From Lepturacanthus savala (Eukaryota > Chordata > Actinopteri > Scombriformes > Trichiuridae), in the NCBI GenBank assembly GCA_030544235.1, contig CM060484.1:5240031-5304030 (forward strand): a stretch of 64,000 nt of DNA, given 5' to 3'. Positions within the stretch are counted from its first letter, which is position 1. Each line of letters begins with the position of its first letter. Shown one piece after another: positions 24,848 through 36,500 of this stretch. Position numbers and translations under genes: made by a program. A model generated the notes under the pieces. It was not told where the DNA came from. It saw nothing but the letters and a program-made list of their open reading frames with translations, and did not search any database.

Positions 24848-26773
24848 GGCTCTTCTGGACAATTCACAGAGCAATTTAACATTAGCAGCTTAGTTTAACC
24901 TCTCACAACTGTATTTAATTACACAATCTGATATTCAAACTTGTATTTTAGTAGCATGAACGTTTAGTGTCTGCTTTTCCTAATCGCTGGTGCTACACGG
25001 TAGGTGGAATGTTTGAGAATACCCACAGTTTACTGCCATGACAGCACCACAATAGACACAGCTGATTGGCTGTAGTTGTTCAGAGAACCAATGACATTAG
25101 TGGTTCTCAGAAGAATAATGGATTTTGAAGGCTATTCCCTAATTAAAAACTATTCCCTAATTCGCATAGCTAGAGATAATGTTAAAAATGATCCCTTTAA
25201 GGATATCGAAACATTTCTTACATACACCATCACAGAACGTTGTAATAATAATTAAAAAAGACAAAATTAAAACTGTGTTCCTCTTGTTTTTTGAGTTTCT
25301 ATTGATCATGATGCCTGGTGATTTTTGTATTGTTGCATTACAAGAAAATCACCAAAAAATCAAGCAGCAACTATCGGCTTTTGTTCTACCTTCTGTGCTG
25401 TGGAATGCTGCCTTAAAATATCATCCATGGGTATAAATACCAGACCTCTAATAAAGTTGTCACATAGTACTAATTGCTGTTGAACTTAATATGACTCATT
25501 TGTGTCGCTGCCTTTGTATTTGTATGTGTATTAACAAGTAGCACGCAACAAAAAGTACAGGAAATGCAGAGACCATTAGATCCATAAAGCCGTAATTATT
25601 TTTGGAGCGTGCCACCATCAGTGATCTACTCATTGGGCCTAATTACCTAAATACCTGTGCTCTTGCAAAAGAATTTACCAAATGACAAAAGGTGCATAAT
25701 CATAATTTAAAAGTTAGAAGTAATAAACATTTTAGATGCATAAATAATCAATAAATAGAATAAATTGCTCCCGTCTCCAGGGGGAAGCAGGATGGCAGAG
25801 TGAGATTTTTTTTTTCCAGACAGGTAATAATTAACGTGAGAGGAAGTGAAGGGCAAGCTTTAATTAGGTTTGCCAGCAGGATAGCATTTAAAACAGAGAT
25901 TAGAAAAACATTTTTTTTTTTTTTGATGAATGAAGTCCACTATGACGCTGCAGCAATTGAGGAATAGAGTAGTGGGGTAGTGCAGAAAGTGAAATGCATA
26001 AGTGATGCATGGTGTACAGGTGCAGCCTCTACTCATGGCTGGACTGTTTAGGACTTCACTAGTGGTATTAATCATCTTTTTCCGATCAATTGTTCCACAA
26101 CATTATGAGTTTATGTAACAATACTGATTGGAATTCACTATCAAGACAGATGCTGGCACATACAGTTCTCCTGGCAGTTGGCAATGCCCGAGTCTCAGCT
26201 GATCCTTCATTCCAGCATTCTCTGAATCTGACTTTGGGTTTTTGGGTTGGCTGCAATGTGAAAAAACTTGTTTTCTGTTTCCTCTCTGCATCACTGAGCC
26301 ATGCTTCACCCACATGCGCACTAATGAGTGTAAAAAAGTTTCATCCTTAAACAGCTCAGCACAGACACTCACCTCGCCTTCAGCTGTTTTACCGGTGAGT
26401 AAGGCTTCATTTTTAACCCTTCTCATTACAGTGCTTCTGATGTGCTGTAGATCCATTTGTACACAGCTCACATCCAAGTCTGTCAACATTGTCTCTGTCC
26501 TTGGTGCTGAATCGTGGATGTACTAAGATAGTAGTGTGTTGTGTTTTCCTTTCTGTGGAGCAGTGTGCAATAGTTCCATTTAGGCTGAATGCCTTTGAGC
26601 ATGTTAGTCTGGATATATCCAGACTCAACAATCTGTTGCTTGTGTAGTTATTTTATCCATGTCCCCTATGTGAAAACCTATATTGAACAGTCCCTGTCAG
26701 ATTTCTTCTGGTGACACTATATAGTACATATGTACTGTATATACAGGAAGTGGTATATAGAGGTGTGTTGTCT
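23640..26773. other. Non-coding DNA with one (GT)n tract
   Basis: Holds a (GT)27 tract (24791-24844) and a GC-richer stretch at 24120-24320. Overlapping frames on both strands at 26086-26631 (up to 128 codons) have no recognisable motif and look like chance. No RNA gene or splice-bounded exon recognised. Confidence 0.45.
24791..24844. repeat. (GT)n microsatellite
   Basis: Twenty-seven uninterrupted GT units. Confidence 0.97.
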
Positions 26774-27014
26774 TTGATTCAGCTTGAACTGGCTTAAATG
26801 AACCCAAGGGGAACAGGCAGCTGATCCAGTGCACGGTAGTGATAACAATGATAAATACATAGCAAACCCATGACCAGACCAGACTTCTGTTCAACGGCGA
26901 GTGATTGCTGGAGAGAAATGTGGACTGGCAAAAATCCTTTTAATCGGCTGTGCAATCATGTGATAGCGTTTAAATCTGGGATGTTTTCAGTGTATGACTG
27001 GCTCATGCAGCTAT
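26774..27014 (+). repeat. Segment duplicated at 28620-28888 (copy A)
   Basis: Begins TTGATTCAGC and continues with GGCTTAAATGAA, GGGGAACAGGCAG, TAGTGATAACAA, TGTGCAATCATGTGATAGCG and TATGACTGGCTCAT. The same phrases recur in the same order and orientation about 1.85 kb downstream, at about 75-80% identity by eye outside a diverged middle. Neither copy has coding potential. Confidence 0.75.
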
Positions 27015-28619
27015 ATCTACAAGAGTGAACACAGTTTATAATCCTGACTTCCCGGCCTTGTCGCTCCCCTATGAGTTGTATTTTATTCTTCCAAAACACA
27101 CGTGAACATGACAATATTTAAAGCTGATGTGCTGTAAGGTGGCATTGAACTTAATAGACCAGAATCTGGGAGCTGGCTTTTGTAAATATGATTCACAAGG
27201 AGTGGAAAAAGGCAACTATTCTAATAATCAACTGCACAATATGCAATTTTCAGCCGCTAGGATGAAATACTACTGTCATTAGCTTATGTTTCATCTTTAA
27301 TAACTCAAGATATAGATGGTCAAAATCTTTTTATTGGAATAAAAAACATGAATTGTTGCTCTGAAAAAACTCATAAGTGCTACATACTGTACGTACACGT
27401 TGCTGCAGAATCATGCTGCACAGACAAATCCAGAGAAAACTGACCTTTAACTAAAAAGTAACTAAATCACAGCTGCAAAACCATTTGCACAAATGACTCA
27501 TAAAGTTGTTAAATCCCCCTTAAAAAAAAGCATTAAAAAACAGAAAAGATTATTTGCCAAAGCAAAAAAGGAAGAGAGGACATAAACAAATCCTTGACAA
27601 CTTGACAACATTAACTGAAAGGCACTTGATGGCATAATTTCATAACACAACAAAACACAGTCTAAACACAATTGCCAGAGTTTAATCAGCCCCCTACTGA
27701 CATGGCTTAAAATACATTATCAGCATCACAAAAGTAGCATTTATTTCAGGATTGCTGAATTGTATTAAGCCTATAGTGCCACTATTGTATTCAAAAGTAG
27801 CTGTATGCTTAAATAGATCTAGTCATACATACCATTCAATGTGAGAGCATGACATATAATGCTTGAAGACATAAGCTCTGGCTTTAGAAGACAAGTGCTT
27901 TGACAGGTGTATAAAGAGGCTACAGCAATTGGTGCAAAAGTTGGGCCTTTCTTGGAAATCCTCTAAAACTCTCTTTTCTATGTTGTATGTGGGTAGTAGG
28001 GAAGCACAATTCCTGTTAAAATGAAAATTCCTGTTTGTTTTCTTCACTCACGATTTTCTCCCACAACACATAGGCACATGAGAAAAATATTTATTGCAGT
28101 CCAAATCATCTTCATGCAGTTCAAGCAAGTTCATCAACACTCTGCTGTCTCTCACACACCTTAGATTTACTGATGCCGCCTCGTCCTGTGCAAAGTTTTT
28201 CATGTGGAGAGACCCGGATTAGTGATTTGTTCATGCAGCTTAGAGAGAAGTGTGGAATGTTTGTTTTGATACAATGGCTCGCTCGGGTAATACAAACGCA
28301 GAATCATTGTCACATGAAAAATAGGCCATAAAAGGACCTATAATTTAGTCACACAATAGTTCAATTGACTTCTTATAATAATCACTCATGATGACAAAAC
28401 AGAAACTAAAAAGGCATGCTGCCAATCCCCCAGATGGTAGTTTCATGCCTTAAACTGGAGCTGATGTTCCGTGAGGAGGAACCTCTGAACAGCACTGTGG
28501 AGTATATATTACACAATCCACATGAGAATAATTACACTTGTGACTGTCGAACAAAATAACCCAATCAGCAACAAATGGTGCAAAAAATAACATGTGTAGA
28601 AAGATGTCATGCTCTGTCC
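27015..28619. other. Non-coding DNA between two duplicated segments
   Basis: AT-rich. No gene, RNA or mobile element recognised. Confidence 0.45.
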
Positions 28620-28888
28620 TTGATTCAGCCTGGACCGGCTTAAATGAAACCAGGGGGAACAGGCAGTTGATTCAGTGCAAGCTAGTGATAACAAAGACAA
28701 ATAGCAAGCTGTGGCCTCAGTGGAGTCATAAGACTAGCAACCAATGATCAGTGGGTGTTTGAGATACTCTCTAGGAGAGACATGAGGACTGACACAAATC
28801 CTTTCAATCAACTGTGCAATCAAGTGATAGCGATTAAATCACTTTCTCTGGGACGTAATCATTGTGTGACTGGTTCATCCATCTTATA
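28620..28888 (+). repeat. Segment duplicated at 26774-27014 (copy B)
   Basis: Same order of phrases as copy A: TTGATTCAGC, GGCTTAAATGAA, GGGGAACAGGCAG, TAGTGATAACAA, TGTGCAATCAAGTGATAGCG, TGTGACTGGTTCAT. It has about 28 extra bases spread over two indels. It is either an old tandem duplication or two members of an unnamed dispersed family; no terminal repeats or target duplications were seen. Confidence 0.75.
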
Positions 28889-29487
28889 GTCATTCAAATG
28901 TCTGTTGGTGGTTTTGTGGGCAAACAAACACATGTGTGGCACTGCTCCAAGCCTCTAAAGCAGGTTTTATGGCTCTCTGGGAAACAATGCGTGGCATACA
29001 GTATGAAAGCTAAATTTTCTCACTGCAAACATGGTTTAAATACAACATGACCGCCCAGAGGCCCGGAGCTTACAAGCACAACTTAAATTCATGGTAACAA
29101 TTTAGCAACTCTGAAATGTTAAAATGCAAATGAGAGAAAAATATGCTGTTTATAATGTCTCCAAATGATTTCTCTTGGTATTGGTACAGAAAATAACATT
29201 TATTTTTCCTACCATTTGAAAAATGTTTTTATTTTACTCCTATTTTGCAAACAAAATGGGAGAAACCCTTCAAAAAAGTATATATAAGTATATATTTATA
29301 CAGCAGTGTATTGCTGCCATGCCAAAAAAAAGACAAATGGATAAGTATCACAATATAATGTGAAAAGGTGTTATGTATTTTTCACATAATTTTCAGGTCT
29401 TATAAGTGTTTATTCAAAAGAAGTGTTCATTGCAGTTAGAATTGCATTACTATTCCAGCGTCATTGTCATGCAGTACCATCAAATCG
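28889..29487. other. Non-coding DNA
   Basis: AT-rich, with no feature recognised. Confidence 0.45.
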
Positions 29488-29502
29488 CCAGTAGGTGTCA
29501 GC
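29488..29502 (+). promoter_or_regulatory. CTCF-like motif
   Basis: CCAGTAGGTGTCAGC matches the 15-base CTCF core at all but one position. It lies in a CpG-containing stretch (29480-29600) that stands out from the AT-rich surroundings. Motif match only. Confidence 0.3.
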
Positions 29503-29748
29503 ACCGCTAAGTGAGCGGTGTATTGACAGGGAGAGCCACAGGAAAGTCTCGCGTGAGATAACGAGAACCTCTATGAAAACACCGAGTAGCGTTTGGGATT
29601 GTAAAGTAGTATCTTTGACATTTTACAGGTAAACAGGTATTTAGATATCCGGTGATATGACCACGTTTACGTTATAATAATGTGACATTGAGTTATATTC
29701 TGTGTTAATTAGCGACCCTATTAATGAAAGTAACGGCCGCCATATCGC

Positions 29749-30337
29749 TGGATACCAGACGGAAAAATGGCGACCATTCATTTCAGTGAAAGTTGCTCTC
29801 CTGGCGCAAAAGCCGAAAATGCCCTGACTTCCGGGTTTATTTCCGTGTTATGCGAACCATAGAGACTAGAGAACATGTCAATTGTGAAAAGACTCAAATT
29901 TGAGTCGTTTAATTCACCTGCTAACCACATTAAAAACACTTGAAGAAAAATAAATAAATATAAAAAAGTCCTCATTCCTGAGACACAGCAAGACCACGCT
30001 TTGTCACACATAGAGAAAGCATTTGATGGATAAAACGTCCATGACTTAAAAATATAGAATCCAAAGATTATTAATTAACAGGGGTTATAGCTGGGGATGT
30101 CCTGTGAACACTGCTGCATTTTGTATTTTTAAATTAATTATTTTTTTTAATTTAAGTATTTTTCTGCAAACATTTTTAATGTGGTTGACTAAGTGAAATT
30201 AACTGCACTTATGTGCAGTCTTTATGGGTCGCATAATACGGAAGTAAACCCGGAAGGCAAGAACATTTTCAGTGTATGCTCCAGGTAGGCAACTTCCATT
30301 GAAATTAAGTGGTGGCCATTTTTTGGTCCGGTATCCA
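29749..30337. mobile_element. Element with ~112-bp inverted arms, probable DNA transposon derivative
   Basis: The left arm (29749-29860) and right arm (30224-30337) are reverse complements at roughly 75% by eye. Both start TGGATACC, and both contain an AAAATGG(C)C/GACCA YY1-like phrase, then an AAGTTGC phrase, then an ETS-type CTTCCGGGTTTA, then CCGT.TTATGCG. The 363-base centre is AT-rich and has no long frame. No target duplication is visible at the edges, so the class cannot be assigned. A promoter-like inverted segment is an alternative. Confidence 0.65.
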
Positions 30338-31013
30338 ATTCTTACATCAACAGTCATGTTATGGGTTAGACCAAATTGAAGGACCTATTTACAGAGGGAG
30401 AAATATTGCTTGGGGAGAAGACCAAAACAAGTGTTTATCTTTCTGGATATGCCTCAGATGCAGTTAAATTTGATTGCTTTGTATAGTTGTTAGATTTGTT
30501 GTTAGATTGGACCTAATTATTTTTTTTACTCAATAACAATCATCATTTGCCTCCGATTTCCTTCCAAGCCACTCTTCTGGCTTCCTTTGAACCCACTTCT
30601 TTGAAATTGCCGTGTTCCAGAAGAATGCGTCTCTCACATGGAACAAGAACATGTAAGTGTATTTTCACAAAGGTCACCTGTATTTCATTGCTTTTAACAG
30701 ACATCCAATGTTTTTTAAGGCTAGCATAAGTTATATAACATCGCTATTCATAAATATAACCAAATATATGTATAATGTAGTTAGTTACTTTTAAAACAAT
30801 CCTTGCAAAGTGCATAGGTTTAAACTACAGGCTCCAGGATCATCATTAAAGGTAGCCCAACTCTGCCGGAGTACCACCTACCCCCTTGCGCATGATTGTG
30901 AGTGTGTGTATGTGTGTGTGTGTGTCTGTACACACACATGGTTGTTTTGAGAGGATATTGCAGGTGTTTCCAGTCTTGTCCTTGAGTTGTAATGATTATG
31001 TCTGTCTTGACAG
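30338..31013. other. Non-coding DNA upstream of a pseudogene exon
   Basis: Contains a short (GT)n tract (about 30903-30924) and a possible exon ending at a GTAAGT-type donor near 30651. No recognisable protein sequence. An upstream exon of the pseudogene could lie here, but I cannot identify it. Confidence 0.35.
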
Positions 31014-31123
31014 ATTGATTGATGCCACAATTATTGACTTTATGGCTGATGACACTCTGGCTGGCTACATCCCGACATATGGAGATCGGATAGCAGCAAG
31101 ACGCTTCTGTTTGCAAAATCAAG
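31014..31123 (+). pseudogene. SAM-like N-terminal exon of a fish multicopy gene (pseudogene part 1)
   Basis: A 110-base block bounded by CTTGACAG before and GTATTAG after, open throughout. It reads LIDATIIDFMADDTLAGYIP, then TYGDRIAARRFCLQNQ, resembling the helical end of a SAM domain (..D..L...IP..GDR). I recognise this as the first conserved exon of a large family of uncharacterised fish proteins. It carries one unpaired base at each end, a normal phase pattern. No linker exon is visible between here and 31600, and the downstream exon is broken, so the locus is most likely a decayed copy. Confidence 0.6.
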
Positions 31124-31599
31124 GTATTAGTGCAAAAGAATAAGCTACAAGGGCAATCTTTGCCAAGGTAACAGGGCAGAGTTGTCAACTGCTCATTCAA
31201 CTATTAACATTCTGTTGACCAGCAATAGCTAAGTGGGACTGGGATTTGCCCAAATGCATTCGTCCTTCGCCAATTCTACACCCTACCACCAATTTTCGCA
31301 TGCATCAGCCTAGTAGTTTTTAAACTTATAGACAATATCTCCTCACAAAGGTAAAAACATTTACTGTTTGAAAAAATAAGAAAATGATAGGCAGCAGTGA
31401 AAAACAGTTTGATCATATGGATGCTTTTAAAAACACAAAAGGCTGAAAAAAAAGACTAAAGGCATGCACTAATTGTTAAAATATGTACTCTAAAGTGCCC
31501 CCCTGGAGTGACAAAGCATTCTCTAAAGTGCTCTTTTCAATGGTGAAAATAAGCTATAGAAGGCCTTTTTTTTCTTTTCACCCTTCCCCTTCAAAAAGT

Positions 31600-32288
31600 C
31601 TACAAGCCACTGTCACTAGATATGAAGGAGGTTGATGCAGATGCATTATCGGACACATCTGAGGTGATATTTGGCTCTTTCCTTGGACGACCCATGGCTA
31701 GTCAACTGAATGGCACTTCGCATCAACCCAGCCTGCAGTTTGAAGAAAATGATCTCACCCCCCAAAACTCATTACTCCACCTCCGTTATAGTGTGCTGCC
31801 ATAAAACTTCACAGGGTCAATCTTCTGGAGGAGATGATTATTGAGTTGAAGTATCCAGCACTCCTCAAACATTCCCTGAAATACACTTACAGTACATGGA
31901 TGAAATAGGAGCTGACACCGATGCTGTCTCGAGAGATGTGTATGCTGCATTTTGGACTGAGTTTATGGACCACACAGCTGAAGGGGAGGACTCAAGGGTT
32001 CCATCACTGTCTCCTAAATGTCATGAAGAGGAGTGGAAATCAATTAGCCAAATGAAGGGATGCTTTTCCTGTCGCCTTGCCACAGTGGCACTTATTCTTT
32101 TGTGAGAATGAAGTCTCGCATGATATTTCTGATGACTTTCTTTCTCAAACTATTTTCCTGCACATGTCAGTCACATGGATATCTGCTAAGCACTGCTTTA
32201 AAAGAAGATCTTTTAGCTCTTATTTGTACTATAAAAGCTGAAAGGAGTCTATTATGGACTCCTAAGGCACTGAATAAAGCTCTGTGAC
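31600..32288 (+). pseudogene. Frameshifted C-terminal region of the same fish gene family (pseudogene part 2)
   Basis: Conserved blocks appear in the expected order but in changing frames: LSDTSEVIFGSFLG (frame of 31622), LHRVNLLEEMIIELKYPALL (frame of 31804), VSRDVYAAFWTEFMDHTAEG and EDSRVPSLSPKCHEEEWKSI (frame of 31896), FPVALP with CENEVSHDISDD (frame of 32101), and LSTALKEDLLALI (frame of 32060). That requires at least four frame changes plus in-frame stops. The family's C-terminal half is distantly like a HECT domain (my inference), and its members are annotated as uncharacterised. The 60-75-codon frames here are pieces of this one broken gene. Confidence 0.75.
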
Positions 32289-33237
32289 CAAATATGTCCC
32301 TTTGAACATGTTGTCAAATGTGACACTTAAAGTTAAATCTTTTACTGGGGCACCTGGAGGGAAACAAGAACCATGTATATTTGCTTTTTATAGACCGTTC
32401 TATTGCTTTTAACTGTATTCAGCATTTTTTCTTGCACACAGACTCTTATCTCATTTCAATATGTATTTTATTATGTTGGCTCACTGACAGTTATTAGTGG
32501 GTCTGGGTTATTGGAACCCTATCCAGTAAAGTTTCATCTTCCATGAGCAGTGGTGTTTTTTAGTGGTGTTTATTAAAAAAAAAGTGAACAAAAACATTTA
32601 GGTGAGCAATTTGCTTCAATGGCTTGACAGAGATTATTAAATATTATTGGGCCCCAAGTAATAATGCTAATTTAAGAGGGAGAATAATGTTAATGAGGTG
32701 GAGTGAAACAATACTTCTCATAGGCAGCTGTCTTTTCTGTCCCTGTCTCTGTTGTGATAATTTCAAATTAATAATGCTACAAAAAGGGTAACGTCAGTTT
32801 TTATTTTACTGCTATGACAGCAATTCTGTAATAATGCAATACATGTCACAATATATTTATAAAAGAAGCAATATGGCAATGAACATGCCTCAACTCTCTG
32901 TGCTTTGTATTTAATTTACACAGTAAAAATCAATGTATAGTCATTTTTATATAGGCCTAGCATTTAAAATAATTCTATGATGTGCCTATGTTACAATATG
33001 ATGTAATACGATATAATATAATGCAAATTAATCTTGTGATTGTAACTTTGGCTCAAGATACATAATGCATATTTCATGACAAAGGAAAAAAAAAAATCTG
33101 ACATCAGTATGCGGTGCCAAGTTTCCGCAAGAGCCCCAACATAAACTATACCTGTCCATTCTGTCAAAACAATTTAACTCAACTAGGTGAAATATGTATG
33201 TTTTACAGGTTTTTGCTTCAATAGGAATATAATATTC
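32289..33237. other. Intergenic / probable 3' UTR of the MAO-like gene
   Basis: The right part should be 3' UTR of the minus-strand gene. The nearest AATAAA on that strand is at 32805-32800, about 430 bases after the stop. No other feature was recognised. Confidence 0.4.
32800..32805 (-). terminator. Candidate polyadenylation signal of the MAO-like gene
   Basis: First AATAAA hexamer on the minus strand downstream of the stop codon at 33240-33238. Transcript evidence is needed; an earlier non-canonical signal is possible. Confidence 0.3.
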
Positions 33238-33559
33238 TTAGTTTTTGAATACATTCATCAAGTAAGTTTTGACTTTGAGGAGTGCATTTTGATGCTGAGC
33301 CAGCAAGAGGGCCCCGCTTATTGTCAAAACGATGAATATCTTCTTGCTTGTAGACACATGTATGAGTTTGTATGATGGTGTCTGCTCCCCAGAACTCTTG
33401 GCTGGTTGAATGTGGTGCTCTGTTTTCTGCTCCTCCTGAGTCTGGGTCGTTGGGAAGAGTTCAGTCAGCACTTCCTCAGCTGCTCGGTGTCCAGCTTGCA
33501 CTGCACCACTCATGTACCCACACCACTGGGTGGCTGTTTCTGTGCCTGCCCAATGAATC
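33238..33559 (-). CDS. MAO-like gene, last exon, with FAD signature and C-terminal tail
   Basis: Acceptor TTTCTTTACAG, then one base finishing the Arg codon, then 106 codons and stop TAA (33240-33238). Starts IHWAGTETATQWCGYMSGAV, then QAGHRAAEEVLTELF. This is the C-terminal FAD-binding signature of MAO, with the Tyr of CGYM equivalent to MAO-B Tyr435. A variable linker rich in Gln/Glu/Thr follows. Then comes a hydrophobic segment (IFIVLTISGALLLA) with basic residues before it, fitting a tail anchor for the outer mitochondrial membrane as in MAO-A/B. The protein ends KTYLMNVFKN. The 129-codon open frame includes 22 codons of intron upstream. Confidence 0.93.
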
Positions 33560-36500
33560 CTGTAAAGAAAATCACAGGTTGTCTTCTTGTTTTTGTGCTT
33601 AAAAAATGCATAAATGAGTAAATACATCCATTAACATGTATTTAGTGACTTAATCCATAAACATAAATGATCAGATTTAGAAATAATATGTGATGCTATT
33701 GACTATTCAGATTTACTCTTTAACAAACTAATACAGTTTTTCATTTTTAAAAGTCTCTATTGGCTGAAATGTTTCATGCACTGAAATTTGCAAGCATGGT
33801 CAGCAAATTAGGTTGAGTCTGTCCAACCCCTATAGGGATGCTCACTATAAAAGTAGTATAAATCTTAGAAATTACAGCTCATGGTACCCAGGTTGTCAAC
33901 ATCAGTATACATCATATGCCATATGGACCTAAACGTTCTGCTGTCACAGTAAAACATACTCACTGCTAGAGTATGCAGACTGCAGGGCTTTGTCATTGTT
34001 AAGATAGTTGTGGTATGTGTTTTAACAGATAGCACTATTTAAAGCTTTCTCAAAAAAGCAACATAGTAAAAATGTCAGTCTAGTACAATGGAGGTAAAAA
34101 AGAAAAAACAAGGAGTCAATGCCTTGGAGGTAGAATGTGGCTGCTGCTGCCGATTTCCTGCTCCCCCAGAGGTTGAAGACAATGACTGCAGAACTTCAGA
34201 TGATGTATTTCTGTCTCTTTTTTACTACTGGTAGCATAGTAAAACTTACAACTGCCCATGCTCCAATGAAGGCATCTTTGTAGTAGGTTAGCTATCTATC
34301 TTAAAGTCCCCAATCTATTGTCCGTGGAAGCAAGAAAGAGGAGAATGTTAAAGAGAGCCTATGGTAGTCTTTCCTATTCCCTATCAAGCTGGAAGGTGCA
34401 AAACAAATGAGTCCATTGAAGAAATACAAGATAATAAGCAGCCCTTCCCATCCCTTGGCATGGAGCAACCATCCCACAGCACTTTGTGCAAGGTAGTGGA
34501 GAAAGCAGAAAACCTAGCATTCTTCCTGCACTGCTGATACAGCAAAAATTCAAGGCCACTGTTCTGAGATACAGATAGAGGGGCTGGTCTCCTGGCTTCC
34601 GTGGCCCCATTGATCGGTGAGGTGGGGTTGTGCCAAATCCCAAACATGACCAATACACTCCTCCCATTTTAGCCTTTTATGGGCTAATTTACCTGTTGGG
34701 GACAGAGTAGCAGAGGACAGAACAAAGGTGGCATACTATATGAGTGTTTTCTAGCTTCTGCTCCATTGCTGCCCTCTGTAGCACTGGAAGGATATTATTG
34801 ATTTAATGTGATGGCATACTCTAATGGACACTTTGATTGGGTTATGTTATGCTTTCTCATGTGAGGTGAGTTGAAGCAGTCACTCATGGTTTCTCCAGAT
34901 AAAAGAGAGCCTGTCTTTCAGGGGGTTAAATTGCTCTACAGAAAGTAGCAATTCATTTTATCCAATATTTAATGAGTTGTGCAATTAGTCTTTGATACCT
35001 ATGAAAACCAAGCAGATGAATGATCCTAAATCTGTCCTCACTGCATGCCTGCAGTTCTGCTTGCTTTAAGGCAGGAACATACTAATCTGGGCTGCATGTA
35101 AACCAACAACCGGGGGTATTATTTATAAATGTTCAAATTCTGATGTCTGATTCTGATGAGTTGATTTAACCTATTAGTTTGATTGACACTTAGGTCAGCC
35201 CAAGGCATAATTTAAATTCTGAGGTGTGCACGTTGGCCTACTTGAGAGCCAGTAATTATGCGGCATGTTACATGTATGTTCAGAGATCCATAACCATAGC
35301 TTTCCTAAGGTAAACCACTAATATTAAACCTGCTCACTGTCTGGTTTACACTAATCAATCCTGATATTTGCTTGCACATCTCTTCTCTGCTAAGAGACAG
35401 TGCATTCCAATGATTCTCCATTCAAAGGATAGTGTGCAAATATGACAGATTACTGTTAATATATTCACTGGCCCATCATACTTGCTTCAAGGCTCTTCAG
35501 GAATAACAGTCACCAATGGCAGGATGTGAGAAAGGCTCTCCCTTAACACATTTAATCTGGCTATGATCCATGGTGATTGGTCTAATTTATGCCAGTTAAA
35601 CAGCAGAGGTCTCAGAAGCAAACAGGCTTGCTCTCTGCCACATACACACTTCTGTGATGTTGTGAACCAGCATTCATTTAACAATGACTTTCACGTATAA
35701 GGATGTTACTATTCAGCAAGGGTGCTTTAACAAGAACTGGATGACTACAAAAGCAGAATAATCACGAGTAAACAGAACATCAGTAGCTGCCAAAACTACA
35801 ATGAGAAATGTTTAGAAGTATTTTAATTCTTTCGTCCAGCGTACTTAAAAATGCCACTGAGACTTTTTGGAATATCCAAGACCTTGAGACCTCAGGCTAA
35901 AAGGTCTTCTAGCAGCATACCAACACGCTCAATGGTGGTAATTTACACCACCTGCCTATCCACTGAGGGATCTTGGAGGATGATGATTCCTTAAACAAAA
36001 TGTGTTTGCTAGTATGTTTGTCGAAGTTGACTATTGTATGTATGATGAAGTATCTGGAGTGACAGAGACAGTTAGAACCTTGCATCATAGATTTCTGGTC
36101 CATTTATTGCAACAAATGCTTCAATTCTTTGTAGGTTGAGGATCCTCAGTAATGAATTTATACACCATTGATTCAGCTAGTGCAATAAACTCAAGGGCCA
36201 TACAGAAAGTCTCCTAACCGATCACTGAGATAGACTATACATAATGAAAAAGGAAAGCAATGCATTCACCAAGTATGGTAATAAAAAATAATTCAGGCAG
36301 GAGTGGTGGAAGGAGAAATCAATCAACACAACCTTTATAGTAAACTGCATAGCAAGTGAAAGTACACAGTATAATGAGCTGCAGCAATATGATGAAGAGT
36401 GATTAAATAGATTAAAAAGACTGCCATGTGGGTTTGCCTAAACATAATCGTTGCCTTGTTTAAATATGTGTTTATCAGACAATAGTAACTGAACATGATC

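Noticed and set aside
26086..26489. 128-codon minus-strand frame with opposing plus-strand frames
   Set aside because: Overlapping frames on both strands, no recognisable protein and no splice support.
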